Shown here piece by piece: positions 1-9,826 of a stretch of 64,000 nt of DNA. Below the pieces are notes generated by a model that did no database searches, was not told the DNA's origin, and saw nothing but the letters and a program-made list of their open reading frames with translations. The translations under genes and the position numbers were made by a program. The stretch lies in NCBI RefSeq assembly GCF_019799905.1, contig NZ_JABGCI010000001.1, forward strand, positions 62,001-126,000. Reading direction: 5' to 3'. Origin of the DNA: Trujillonella endophytica (GTDB lineage Bacteria; Actinomycetota; Actinomycetes; Mycobacteriales; Geodermatophilaceae). How positions within the stretch are numbered: the stretch's first letter is position 1; every line of letters begins with the position of its first letter.

Positions 1-1496
<1,496 letters not shown>

Positions 1497-1594
1497 TGCC
1501 GGTCACCTCTGGTTTGGGCGCCCCCGTGGCGGCGCATACGCGAGTGTTCGGTCCAGCGGCGCGGCCGGCATCGAGGATGCGAGGTACCACAGGC

Positions 1595-2014
1595 GTGACA
1601 CGGGAGTCGGCCGGGCAGCTCTGGCCCTCGGCGACCCCGCCGTCCGCCACGGACGGGCGCTCGTGGGACCTCTCCGGCATCGCCCAGCTGCCCCGGATGC
1701 GGGGGGACGTCCGTGCACTGCTGGACGACACCGTCGACGAGGAGCTGCGCGACCGGCTGGTGCTGGCCCTCGACGAGATGGCCTCCAACGCGCTGCGGCA
1801 CGGCCGGGGCCGGGTGCGTGCCGCCGTGCGACGTGCCGATTCCGCCTGGCTGCTCGAGGTCTCCGACGCCGCGGCCGACCAGCCGCCGACCCCGGCCGTG
1901 GGGCGCGACCCCAGCCAGGGCGGCCTGGGGCTGTACCTGATCGCGGAGCTGTCCAGCGCACACGGCTGGTACGTGCAGGACGGGACCAAGCACGTCTGGG
2001 CGGTCCTGCCGTAG
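1595..2014 (+). CDS. RsbW-like ATP-binding (HATPase_c_2) regulator
   Basis: A stand-alone 139-residue GHKL ATPase of the anti-sigma-factor (RsbW/SpoIIAB) type. The N-box reads EMASNALRHG and is followed by strands ending in LEVSD and a GGLGLYLI G-box. Such proteins bind or phosphorylate anti-sigma antagonists. The GTG start is preferred because GAGGT lies 9 bases upstream; longer in-frame starts from 1493 would overlap thiE. It lies 13 bp before benE, with which it may be co-transcribed. A close paralogue is at 9259-9756. No STAS-type antagonist is encoded beside it. Confidence 0.8.
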   Translation: MTRESAGQLWPSATPPSATDGRSWDLSGIAQLPRMRGDVRALLDDTVDEELRDRLVLALDEMASNALRHGRGRVRAAVRRADSAWLLEVSDAAADQPPTPAVGRDPSQGGLGLYLIAELSSAHGWYVQDGTKHVWAVLP

Positions 2015-2027
2015 GAGGTCCCGCCCG

Positions 2028-3233
2028 ATGAGCGCCCGTCCCGGAGCTCGTGCCCAGCCGATCTCCGCCGGCGTGGTCTCGGCGCTCGTCGGCTTCACCA
2101 GCGCGTTCGTCGTCGTCCTCAGCGGGCTCGCGGGCGTCGGCGCCGACCCCGGCCAGGCGGCGAGCGGGCTGCTGACGGTGAGCGTCCTCATGGGGCTGTC
2201 CAGCGTCCTGCTCGGGTGGTGGACCCGGATGCCGATCACCGTCGCCTGGTCGACGCCCGGCGCGGCCCTGCTTGCCGCGACCGGCACCGTGGACGGCGGA
2301 TGGCCCGCCGCGGTCGGCGCCTTCCTCGTCACCGGCGTGCTGATCGTGCTCACCGGCCTCGTGCCGCGGCTCGGCGCGCTGATCGCCGCCATCCCGACCT
2401 CGGTCGCCCAGGCGATGCTCGCCGGCGTGCTGTTCCAGCTGTGTCTGGGACCGGTCACCGGTCTGGCGACCGACCCGCTCGCGGTCGCGCCGGTCGTGGT
2501 CGTCTGGCTCCTGGCCCTGCGGTTCCTGCCGCGCTGGGCGGCACCCCTGGCCTTCCTCGCCGCCGCGGTGGTCATCGGCGTCTCCATCGCCGCGTCCGGG
2601 GACGGGATCGACCCCGCGACGCTGGTGCCGCGGGTCGAGTTCACGGCGCCGGCGTTCACCCTCGGCGGGATGCTCGGCATCGCCCTGCCGCTCTACCTCG
2701 TGACGATGGCCTCGCAGAACGTCCCCGGTGTCGCGGTGATGAAGGGGTTCGGGTACGACGTGCCCTGGCGGCGGTCGATGCTCGTGACCGGCGTCGGCAC
2801 GGTGCTCGGCGCACCGTCCGGCGGCCACGCGATCAACCTCGCGGCGATCAGCGCGGCGCTCGCGGCCGGGCCCGAGGCGGGCGAGGACCGCTCCCGGCGC
2901 TGGATCGCCAGCGTCACCTCGGGCTCCGTCCTCGTCCTGCTCGGCATCGCCTCGGCGGGGTTCGCCGCGCTCGTGGCGCTCGCCCCCGACGGGGTCGTCC
3001 CCGCGGTCGCCGGGCTCGCCCTGCTGGCCACGCTCGCCGCGTCGCTGCAGGCGGCGCTCGCGGAGCCCGACGAGCGGCTCCCCGCGGTCGTCGCCTTCGC
3101 CACGGCCGCCTCCGGCACCGCCATCGCGGGGGTGAGCGCCGCGTTCTGGGCGCTCGTCGCCGGGCTCGTCGTCCGCGCCGTCCTCCGGTCGGGACGGCCG
3201 GCGGGCCGGGTGGACGGCCGGGTGGAGGACTAG
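2028..3233 (+). CDS. benE: BenE-family benzoate/H+ symporter
   Basis: A 401-residue membrane protein composed almost wholly of hydrophobic helices (about 12), matching the BenE family of benzoate:proton symporters. The early segment TRMPITVAWSTPGAALLA and the later FGYDVPWRRSMLVTG and GAPSGGHAINLAAISAAL segments are typical of the family. The substrate is inferred from family membership; no benzoate-degradation genes are adjacent. The stop (3231-3233) overlaps the stop of the convergent SpoIIE phosphatase gene by three bases, so there is no room for an intergenic terminator. Confidence 0.88.
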   Translation: MSARPGARAQPISAGVVSALVGFTSAFVVVLSGLAGVGADPGQAASGLLTVSVLMGLSSVLLGWWTRMPITVAWSTPGAALLAATGTVDGGWPAAVGAFLVTGVLIVLTGLVPRLGALIAAIPTSVAQAMLAGVLFQLCLGPVTGLATDPLAVAPVVVVWLLALRFLPRWAAPLAFLAAAVVIGVSIAASGDGIDPATLVPRVEFTAPAFTLGGMLGIALPLYLVTMASQNVPGVAVMKGFGYDVPWRRSMLVTGVGTVLGAPSGGHAINLAAISAALAAGPEAGEDRSRRWIASVTSGSVLVLLGIASAGFAALVALAPDGVVPAVAGLALLATLAASLQAALAEPDERLPAVVAFATAASGTAIAGVSAAFWALVAGLVVRAVLRSGRPAGRVDGRVED

Positions 3234-5347
3234 GCGCCGGGGACCGGGGGGACGTGCGCCGGGCCGGCCTCCGGCGGGCGCGGGCGGTCCTCGGGGTGCA
3301 GCCGGACGGCGACCAGCGCGACGTCGTCGGCCACGCCGTGCGGGCGCAGCCGCGCGAGCAGCCCGTCGCACAGCTCCTCCAGCGGACGGTCGGCGAGGTC
3401 GACCAGCGCCTCGCGCAGCGCCGCGATGCCCTCGTCGAGCAGCTGGTCCCGGGCCTCGACCAGCCCGTCGGTGTAGAGCAGGACGGTCGCCGGCCGCTGC
3501 ACGGTGACCACGGAGTCGGTGCGCCGGGCGTCCGGGTCGACCCCGAGCATGAGCTCGGCCCGCGCGCCGGACAGCTCCTCGACCGTGCCGTCGCCGTGCA
3601 GCAGCAGCGGCGGCGGGTGACCGGCGTTGGACCAGCGCAGCGTCGTCGTCCCCGCGGCGCGCTGCTCGGGGTCCTGCTCGATCCGGGCCACGATCGCGGT
3701 GGCCATCGTGTCCATCTCCAGCCCGTGGACGGCGGTGTCGAGGTCGGACAGCACCGTGGACGGGCTCGCCCCCTCGCGGAAGGCGATCCCCCGCACCAGG
3801 CCGCGCAGCTGGCCCATCGTGGCGGCCGCGGCGATGTCGTGGCCGACGACGTCGCCGATCACGAGCATCGTGGCGCCCCCGGGCTGGAGGAACGCGTCGT
3901 ACCAGTCGCCGCCGACCTGTGCGGCCTCCACCGCGGGGAGGTACCGGACGACGACCTGCGCGTGGTCCGGCCGCGGGGGCGCGGTGAGCATGCTGCGCTG
4001 CAGCTCCTCGGCCAGCCGGCGCTGCTGGTCGTGCAGCCGGGCGTTGTCCAGGGCGAGGGCCACGCGCTCGGCGACCTCGCGGGCCGCCGCGACGTCGTCG
4101 GCGTCCGCAGCCCGGCCGCCCCCGGAGCGGTACAGGCTCAGCGCGCCCATCGTCCGCCCGTGCGCGGTCATGGGCAGGGTCAGCGCCGTGCGGGGGGCCA
4201 GCCGGTCGAACAGCTCGACCACCTCGCCCGGGGGCAGGGTCTGCCGGATGGCGGCCCCGACGTCGTCGACGGTCAGGGCCTGCCCCGACTGCAGGGCCCG
4301 CAGCACCGGGGCGTCGTCCTGCAGCGAGACCAGTCGCAGCTCGGCGTACCTGGCCGTCGTCGCGCGCAGCGCCGGGTCGGCGTGCCAGCTGGCGACGTCG
4401 TGCGTCCGGCCGTCCTCGTCGATGAGCGTGGCGATGGCCCAGTCGGCGAACACCGGGATCACCGCCTCGCAGACGCGCTGCAGCGCGGCCCGCTCGTCCT
4501 GGACACGGCCCAGCTGGTCGACCATGGCCGCGCTGATCTCGGCCAGCGCGCGCAGCCGGGCGGCCCCCTCGCGCGCCATCGTCTCGGCCTGGCGGCGCTC
4601 GGTGACGTCGAGGAAGTACACCGACAGGCCGTCCGGGGTGGGCCAGGCCCGGACCTCGTACCAGGCGTCCAGCGGCTCCGGGTAGTAGGCCTCGAAGACC
4701 CGCTCCTGGCCGGTGGCGACGGCGCCGCGGTAGTGCGTCTCGAAGTCGCTGCCGACGGCGTGCGGGAACAGCTCCCAGACGTTCCCGCCGACCAGCTCCC
4801 CGCGCGGGCGGTCGAGCACCTGCTCGGCCCGGCGGTTGACGTAGGAGAAGCGCCAGTCGCGGTCGAGGGAGAAGAAGGCCTCGTTCATGGCCTCGAGCAC
4901 CCGTGCCACGTGCAGGTCCGCGGCGCGGGCGCTGGTGGTGTCGTAGCCGGCGCCGAGCAGCCGGACGGCGGTGCCGCCCTCGTCGCAGAGGGCCCGCCCG
5001 CGGCCGCGGACCCAGTAGGTCTCGCCCGAGGGCAGGAGGACGCGGAACTCGGCGTCGTACGCGCCGCAGGTGTCGATCGCGTGCTGGAGGGCGGCCATCG
5101 TGGCCTCGACGTCGTCGGGGTGCAGCCGGGCGGTGAACGCCTCGATCCGGCCGCTCCACTCCTCGCGGGTGTAGCCGAAGAGCTCCAGCAGCCGGTCGTC
5201 CCAGTCCAGGGCGCCGGTGACGAGGTCCCAGTCGAAGCTGCCGATGCCCGCGGCCTCGACCGCGAGCTCCAGGCGCAGCCGCTGGGCGGCGTCCGCGGCC
5301 CCCGGCGGGCCCTCCTCGCGGGCGGACCGCGGCGGGAGTGGTCTCAC
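3230..5347 (-). CDS. PAS-PAS-GAF-SpoIIE (PP2C) serine phosphatase
   Basis: A 705-residue soluble sensor phosphatase. Two PAS domains occupy roughly residues 20-250, a GAF domain about 265-410, and a SpoIIE/RsbU-type PP2C domain runs from about 440 to the end. Metal-binding and core motifs of the phosphatase are visible: VGGDWYD, IGDVVGHD, NAGHPPP, LYTDGLVE and the final DDVALVAVRL. Such proteins dephosphorylate STAS anti-anti-sigma factors after sensing a small ligand or redox signal. The start is the GTG at 5347, with AGGAGG 10 bases upstream. An ATG slightly upstream is out of frame. The second PAS resembles the first PAS of the GGDEF-EAL protein at 16633-18720. Confidence 0.9.
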   Translation of the reverse strand: MRPLPPRSAREEGPPGAADAAQRLRLELAVEAAGIGSFDWDLVTGALDWDDRLLELFGYTREEWSGRIEAFTARLHPDDVEATMAALQHAIDTCGAYDAEFRVLLPSGETYWVRGRGRALCDEGGTAVRLLGAGYDTTSARAADLHVARVLEAMNEAFFSLDRDWRFSYVNRRAEQVLDRPRGELVGGNVWELFPHAVGSDFETHYRGAVATGQERVFEAYYPEPLDAWYEVRAWPTPDGLSVYFLDVTERRQAETMAREGAARLRALAEISAAMVDQLGRVQDERAALQRVCEAVIPVFADWAIATLIDEDGRTHDVASWHADPALRATTARYAELRLVSLQDDAPVLRALQSGQALTVDDVGAAIRQTLPPGEVVELFDRLAPRTALTLPMTAHGRTMGALSLYRSGGGRAADADDVAAAREVAERVALALDNARLHDQQRRLAEELQRSMLTAPPRPDHAQVVVRYLPAVEAAQVGGDWYDAFLQPGGATMLVIGDVVGHDIAAAATMGQLRGLVRGIAFREGASPSTVLSDLDTAVHGLEMDTMATAIVARIEQDPEQRAAGTTTLRWSNAGHPPPLLLHGDGTVEELSGARAELMLGVDPDARRTDSVVTVQRPATVLLYTDGLVEARDQLLDEGIAALREALVDLADRPLEELCDGLLARLRPHGVADDVALVAVRLHPEDRPRPPEAGPAHVPPVPGA

Positions 5348-6025
5348 CGCGGCGCGGCCTCCTCGTTCATCCCGTCCTTTCTCCCACACCCCTCTGCCTC
5401 CGGCCAACCGGTGTGCGGGAGGACACCGGCGTGCGGCGCTCGGGGGCGGCGGGCGCCGCCCGGGGGTCCCGATCGCAGGCGGTGCGATCGGGACCCCGGG
5501 CGGACGCCCGCCGGGGGTTGCGGGGTGCGGACGACGGTGCGTCCGCGGGCCGGTGCCCTGGGCCGTGCCCCCTCCCGCTGCCGGCGACCGGGGCGGCGGC
5601 GACCGGTCTGCGGCGACTCGTGCTGTCCCGGGTCCGGACGGTCGGCGCCGGGCGGCCAGGTCGGGCAGCCGGTCAGAGACCCGTCCACGGGTACCGGCTG
5701 GACCTGTCGTCCACCCGCCGGACGGTCCCGCGTCGCCCTCGCCGAGCGCACCGTCGGTCGTCTGCGCCTCCCTGGAGGGTCCGCGCGCCACTGCTCGGGG
5801 CAGGGTCGGCGGGAGGTCGAGGCGCGTACGAACTGCGGTGCGGTCGGAGGGCGGTGCGGGCGTTGCACCGTCGGGGGTGGGCCGGGGGCGCCTGGCGTGC
5901 GGCCAGGGAGAGGAGGAGTCGGCGACGCGGGTCGCCGGTCGCGGTCGCGGGGAGCGACCGGTCGTGGCGGGGCGGTGCCGGGAGGACGGCGGCCGGGTCG
6001 GCCGGGTCGTGCTGTCGGGAGCCGG
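5348..6025 (-). other. Long non-coding stretch upstream of the SpoIIE phosphatase gene
   Basis: These 678 bases separate the phosphatase start from the end of the proline-rich gene. Open frames exist on both strands (for example + strand to 6392), but their translations are low-complexity Arg/Pro/Gly with no domain and no ribosome-binding site, so I call none. The only clear structure is the long hairpin at 5447-5513. The stretch may be a long 5' leader of the phosphatase mRNA or decayed coding DNA. Confidence 0.5.
5447..5513. repeat. Very long imperfect hairpin (31-nt arms)
   Basis: Arms at 5447-5477 and 5483-5513 are reverse complements apart from two single-base bulges, around a 5-base GGCGG loop. 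The innermost 15 bp (GGGGTCCCGATCGCA and its complement) pair perfectly. It lies about 100 bases upstream of the phosphatase start and 510 bases beyond the stop of the upstream gene on the same strand. It has no T-tract. Possible roles are a terminator, an attenuator or a mobile palindromic element. Confidence 0.75.
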
Positions 6026-6991
6026 TCAGGGAGAGGGTCCCCGGATCCGGCACGTCGGCGGGTCGCCGCGCGTCCTGGCGCGGTCGGGGCTCCGGGTACC
6101 GACCCGGAGTCCGCCGGTCTCCCGGACCGGCCAGCCGGACGGCGCTGGCAGTGCGGGGCAGGGCTCCGGTCGGACGGCAGGCCATCCGGTGGGCTCCGAT
6201 GCCCGAGGCTGCGACGCCCGGGGTGGCCGGGCGGTCGCCCGGAGGTGGACACCGGCCGCCCGGAGGCGGGGGGCCGGGACGAGCGCCGCGGCGGGGGAAG
6301 ACGCCGCGGGCTGGATCGTGGGGGTGCTCGGCAGCTCGGTGAGCCGCACGGGCGCCGTGCGAGCGGGCAGGGGCGGCAGCCTGAGGCTGTAGACCCGCGG
6401 CTGGGGCGGGACGTTCCACGCCAGGTGGGCGCCGGTGGGGCCGGCGCCCCAGAGCGCGAGCCGGCGGACGCCGCGCCGCAGTCGGCCGACCAGACCGGCG
6501 CGGGGCGCGGGACCGGCTGCCGCCGGGCCGTCGGGCGGCGGGGTGGTCGGCGGCGGGGTGGTGGCGATCGGCGCAGCGGCGACGGCAACGGGCCGGTTCC
6601 ACGCGAGGTGGGCGCCATCGGGGCCGGCGCCCCACAGCGCCAGCCGGCGGGCGAGGCCGGGCTGCCGCCGGGGTGCGGCCGGCGGCTGGACGACCGGTCG
6701 GCCGGTGGCCGGCCGCCACATCACCGGGGCCGGCGTGGCCGGGCGCGCCGGGACGACGGCGGGGACGACCGCCGGCGCGGACGGGCGGGGCCGGGGCGGG
6801 AGGACCGGTCGCGCCATCGGCAGGACGTGCCGGCCGCGGGCCCGGGGCGACGCGTGCAGCACGGCGCGGCGGGGGCGCGGCCGCCCCGCCGACGGGCGCG
6901 CCTCGGCGCGCTCCAGCACCGCCAGCAGTCCGCTCAGCGTGCCCTCGTCGGGGGACGGCGACGAGGACCCGGGGGTCCGTCCGATCGCCAT
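6026..6991 (-). CDS. Unrecognised proline-rich protein with a duplicated LWGAGPxGAHLAWN motif
   Basis: I do not recognise this 321-residue protein. The ATG at 6991 has a good GGAGG six bases upstream and third codon positions are almost all G or C to the end, so it is very likely real. A short predicted helix near the N-terminus (GTLSGLLAVLERAE) is followed by long Pro/Ala/Arg-rich spacers. An 18-residue motif, RRLALWGAGP followed by D or T and GAHLAWN, occurs twice (residues 115-132 and 176-193). There is no signal peptide or membrane helix. It is monocistronic, with a 450-bp gap upstream. Confidence 0.7.
   Translation of the reverse strand: MAIGRTPGSSSPSPDEGTLSGLLAVLERAEARPSAGRPRPRRAVLHASPRARGRHVLPMARPVLPPRPRPSAPAVVPAVVPARPATPAPVMWRPATGRPVVQPPAAPRRQPGLARRLALWGAGPDGAHLAWNRPVAVAAAPIATTPPPTTPPPDGPAAAGPAPRAGLVGRLRRGVRRLALWGAGPTGAHLAWNVPPQPRVYSLRLPPLPARTAPVRLTELPSTPTIQPAASSPAAALVPAPRLRAAGVHLRATARPPRASQPRASEPTGWPAVRPEPCPALPAPSGWPVRETGGLRVGTRSPDRARTRGDPPTCRIRGPSP
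6413..6649 (-). repeat. Two copies of an 18-codon tryptophan/glycine motif inside the proline-rich gene
   Basis: Copies lie at 6596-6649 and 6413-6466, 183 bp (61 codons) apart. Seventeen of 18 residues agree; only the D/T position differs. The flanking spacers are not similar, so the motif rather than the whole segment is conserved. Confidence 0.85.
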
Positions 6992-7441
6992 GGTGTCCTC
7001 CGTGAAGTAGTGGCCGCAGCAGCGGGGGAAGGTGCTGCGGACAAGGAGAAAGGTAGGCAGTGGAGGGCCGCGGACCGGCTCGTCGCGACACCTCCCCGGG
7101 GCCGCGTGACCGAACCGTTGCGGGCCGTCCCGGAGGGGGCCGGTGACCCCTCCCCCGCGGCGGTCCCTTGTCGACACGCAGCGCCGTCCTGAGCGTGGGA
7201 CGTGCCGATCGGGGCGTCGGTCGTCCCGGGACCCGCCGTGGCGCGCCCGCGTGTCGGGCCCCCGGGGGGGCGCGCTCGTGTCGCCGGCGGCGCTGGTGCG
7301 GGTGCTGCCCGGCCGCCGGCAGACACCGTTGCGGGCAGCCCAGCTGCTCGCCGTCGGTCGGGTGCCGTACCTGGTCAGCCGGGCGGCCACCCGCCGGGAG
7401 GACCGCGCGGGCGCCTGACCGGCGTGGGCCAGGATGGGGGC
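6992..7441. other. Intergenic region between divergent proline-rich gene and nucleoside hydrolase
   Basis: This 450-bp stretch holds the divergent control regions of the genes at 6991 (minus) and 7442 (plus). An 8-bp-arm inverted repeat (CCGCAGCA at 7014-7021, TGCTGCGG at 7033-7040) sits in the leader of the minus-strand gene just above its ribosome-binding site. A possible small reading frame at 7278-7418 is listed separately. I could not assign clear -35/-10 boxes. Confidence 0.5.
7278..7418 (+). CDS. Possible small protein of 46 residues, unrecognised
   Basis: From GTG 7278 the frame reads VSPAALVRVLPGRRQTPLRAAQLLAVGR and continues to a TGA at 7416-7418, 23 bases before the nucleoside hydrolase gene. 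All but three codons end in G or C, and the composition (hydrophobic and Arg residues in alternation) is protein-like. There is no good ribosome-binding site and no recognised family, so this remains tentative. Confidence 0.25.
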   Translation: MSPAALVRVLPGRRQTPLRAAQLLAVGRVPYLVSRAATRREDRAGA

Positions 7442-8392
7442 GTGGAGCAGCCGACCCCCCTGGTGATCGACACCGATCCCGGCATCGACGACGCGGTCGC
7501 GATCCTGCTGGCGCTGGCCAGCCCGGAGGTGGACCTGCGCCTGGTCACCACCGTGCACGGCAACGTGGACCTGGCACGGACCACGGAGAACGCGCTGCGG
7601 GTGCTGCACCTGGCCGGCCGGTCCGACGTGCCGGTGGCCGCCGGGGCGCGCGGCCCGCTCGTGCACCCGATGGCCGAGCGCGCCGGCCACGTGCACGGCG
7701 CGGCGGGGCTGGGCGGCGTCGAGCTGCCGCCCTCCCCCGCCGCCCTGGACCCGCGGCCGGCGGTGGTGGCCCTCGCCGACCTGCTGCTGGCCTCCGAGCA
7801 GCCGGTCACCGTGGTCGCCATCGGCCCGCTGACCAACATCGCCCTGCTGCTGGCCGTCCACCCCGAGGCGGCCGACCGGATCGGCCGGCTGGTCGTCATG
7901 GGCGGGTCCGCAGGGGCCGGTGGCAACGTGACGGCCGCCGCGGAGTTCAACGCGTGGGCCGACCCCGAGGCGGCGCAGGCCGTGTTCTCCTCCCCCGTGC
8001 CGACGGTGCTGGTCGGCCTGGACGTCACGCTGCCCACCGTGCTGGGCGAGGACGGCGTCGCCCGCTTCGCGGCCGCCGGTCCGATCGGCGAGACGGCCGG
8101 GGCGATCCTGCGGCAGTACATGGACCACGCCCGCGAGAACTACGGGGTGGACGGCGTCGTGGTGCACGACGCGCTGGCGGTGACCGAGGCCGTCGTCCCC
8201 GGGACGCTGACGACGGTGCCGCGCGACGTCGTCGTCGACACCGGCCTGGGCGCGTCGCGGGGCCAGACGCTGGTCGACCGCCGCGCGCCGTCGGGCTCGC
8301 CGACCGCCGTGCACGTCGCCGAGCGCGTCGACAGCCCCGCGGCGGTCGAGTTCCTCGTCAGCCGGCTCGTGGACCTCGCCGGCCGGGGCTGA
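7442..8392 (+). CDS. Inosine-uridine preferring nucleoside hydrolase
   Basis: A 316-residue enzyme of the IunH family, which hydrolyses the N-glycosidic bond of ribonucleosides for base salvage. The Ca2+/ribose-binding signature DTDPGIDDAVA is at the N-terminus (residues ~10-20). VVAIGPLTNIA, the VVMGGS segment and the VHDALAV motif near residue 240 complete the active site. The GTG at 7442 is the only sensible start, following a purine-rich AGGATGGGGG. It converges on the GAF-ANTAR gene. Confidence 0.92.
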   Translation: MEQPTPLVIDTDPGIDDAVAILLALASPEVDLRLVTTVHGNVDLARTTENALRVLHLAGRSDVPVAAGARGPLVHPMAERAGHVHGAAGLGGVELPPSPAALDPRPAVVALADLLLASEQPVTVVAIGPLTNIALLLAVHPEAADRIGRLVVMGGSAGAGGNVTAAAEFNAWADPEAAQAVFSSPVPTVLVGLDVTLPTVLGEDGVARFAAAGPIGETAGAILRQYMDHARENYGVDGVVVHDALAVTEAVVPGTLTTVPRDVVVDTGLGASRGQTLVDRRAPSGSPTAVHVAERVDSPAAVEFLVSRLVDLAGRG

Positions 8393-8394
8393 CG

Positions 8395-8416
8395 GCCCGG
8401 GACCGACCGCCCGGGC
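8395..8416. terminator. Small inverted repeat between convergent genes
   Basis: GCCCGGG at 8395-8401 pairs with CCCGGGC at 8410-8416 around an 8-base loop, exactly in the gap between the nucleoside hydrolase stop and the GAF-ANTAR stop. It is short and lacks a T-tract, so termination is an inference from position. Confidence 0.4.
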
Positions 8417-9106
8417 TCAGTCGCCGGGCCGGGTGGAGGCCACGACGCCGGAGGCGACGTCGCGCAGCTTGCGGTTGGCCCGCTGGGAGGCCGCGCGCAG
8501 GATCTCGAACGCCTGCTCGGCGTCGACGCCCTGCTGGGCCATGAGCACGCCCTTGGCCTGCTCGATGACGGCCCGCGACTCCATGGCGATCCGCAGGTGG
8601 CGGGCCTGCTCCCCCAGCTGGTGGTGCGCCTCGGCGTTCGCGACGGCGACGGCGACCACCTCAGCGACGTCGAGGCCGGCCGTCAGCGACTCCGGCGAGG
8701 CGAAGGCCGCCGGCTCCGTCGAGTAGTTGTTCAGCGCCCCGATGGCGCCCCCCTGGTACGGCAGCGGGATCGACAGCGAGCTGCGGACGCCGATCGGGGC
8801 GGTCCGGGCCACGTAGTCGGGCCAGCGCGGCTCGCTGCGCATGTCGTCGATGCGGAGCACGACCCCGCCCCGGCCGGCGTCCAGGCAGGGCCCGTGCCCC
8901 TGCTCGTACTGCAGCTCGTCGGCGTCCATCGCCATCTGGCCGTGGTAGGCGGCGGTGAAGGCCTTGTCGCCGCGCACCAGCGTGATCGACGTGGCCTCGG
9001 CGCCGGGGATGCCGCGCGAGGCGATGGCGGTGATCTCCTCGAGCACCGCGCCGAGCGCCCGGCCGGCCAGGACGACCCGGCTCAGGTCGCGCAGCAGCGA
9101 GTCCAT
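8417..9106 (-). CDS. GAF-ANTAR transcription antitermination regulator
   Basis: The 229-residue protein has an N-terminal GAF domain (about residues 15-155) and a C-terminal ANTAR domain, which contains RAVIEQAKGVLMAQQGVDAEQAFEILR in its expected three-helix form. ANTAR domains bind paired RNA hexaloops to prevent termination; the GAF part would sense the signal. The ATG at 9106 is chosen because MDSLLRDLSRVV begins the conserved region. There is no receiver domain, so input is probably direct ligand binding. It is divergent from the RsbW-like gene at 9259, with a 152-bp shared promoter region. Confidence 0.88.
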   Translation of the reverse strand: MDSLLRDLSRVVLAGRALGAVLEEITAIASRGIPGAEATSITLVRGDKAFTAAYHGQMAMDADELQYEQGHGPCLDAGRGGVVLRIDDMRSEPRWPDYVARTAPIGVRSSLSIPLPYQGGAIGALNNYSTEPAAFASPESLTAGLDVAEVVAVAVANAEAHHQLGEQARHLRIAMESRAVIEQAKGVLMAQQGVDAEQAFEILRAASQRANRKLRDVASGVVASTRPGD

Positions 9107-9258
9107 GCGCGCATCCTGCACCACCCCGGCGCGGGCGGGAACGCGGTGCCGTCGTCGCTCCGGCCGCCCCCTCCGCTGCGAGACCGGGCGGCGTCGGTCA
9201 GGATGGGGGCCGCCGGGGACCGTGCCGGCGCCCGGCGGAGCGGACGCGAGGGGGAGCG

Positions 9259-9756
9259 ATGGGCCAGGTGGCGTGGCCGCAGTCACCCGTGCCCTCCGTG
9301 GCCGGCGACGTCTGGCACTGGCAGCTGGATGCCATGCACGTCGTCTCCCGCGTGCGGTCGGACCTGCGGGCCCGCATCGCCCACCCCTCGGTCTCCACCA
9401 CCTCGACCGAGGACGCCCGCGACGGGCTGCTGCTGGTCTTCGAGGAGCTCGCGTCCAACGCGCTGCGGCACGGCGGGGGCGCCGTCCGGGCGCTGGTGGT
9501 CGCCAACGACGAGGGCTGGTTGCTGGACCTGAGCGACGAGGCCCCCGACCGGCCGCCGGTCCCCGCCGTGGACCGCGACCCCTCGCTGGGCGGCATGGGG
9601 CTGCACCTGGTCGCGCAGCTCTCGGTCGACTACGGCTGGGAGTCCCGGCCCGGCCGCAAGCACGTGTGGTCGCGGCTGCCCTCGGGGCTGCGCTCGGTGC
9701 ACCCCGGCCGCGACCAGGTGCCCGAGCCCCGCACCCCCCAGTTCCCCCGCGACTGA
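9259..9756 (+). CDS. RsbW-like ATP-binding regulator, paralogue of the gene at 1595
   Basis: A 165-residue HATPase_c_2 protein. N-box EELASNALRHGGG, middle strand LLDLSDEAPDRPP, and GGMGLHLVAQLS glycine box align with the protein at 1595-2014, including the shared PAVxRDPS segment, so the two are paralogues. The C-terminal 25 residues are an added polar tail. GGGGGAG lies just before the ATG. Likely role: anti-sigma or serine-kinase partner in a partner-switching pathway with STAS proteins encoded elsewhere. Confidence 0.82.
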   Translation: MGQVAWPQSPVPSVAGDVWHWQLDAMHVVSRVRSDLRARIAHPSVSTTSTEDARDGLLLVFEELASNALRHGGGAVRALVVANDEGWLLDLSDEAPDRPPVPAVDRDPSLGGMGLHLVAQLSVDYGWESRPGRKHVWSRLPSGLRSVHPGRDQVPEPRTPQFPRD

Positions 9757-9826
9757 TCAGCCCCCGGGGGGCCGCGGACGACGAGGGACGGCGCGAGCCC
9801 GGTCATGCCGCCGGCCCCCGCCGAGC

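Noticed and set aside
1500-1594. GGTTT near 1510 as a sigma-B/F-type -35 box
   Set aside because: No GGGTA-like -10 element at the right distance.
5217-6392. Plus-strand open frame through the gap upstream of the phosphatase
   Set aside because: No ribosome-binding site, no domain, and composition typical of antisense frames; the minus-strand gene at 6026-6991 fits better.
2216-7192. A 1658-codon plus-strand open frame
   Set aside because: Its translation is low-complexity shadow of benE and of the minus-strand phosphatase, both of which have clear domain motifs.
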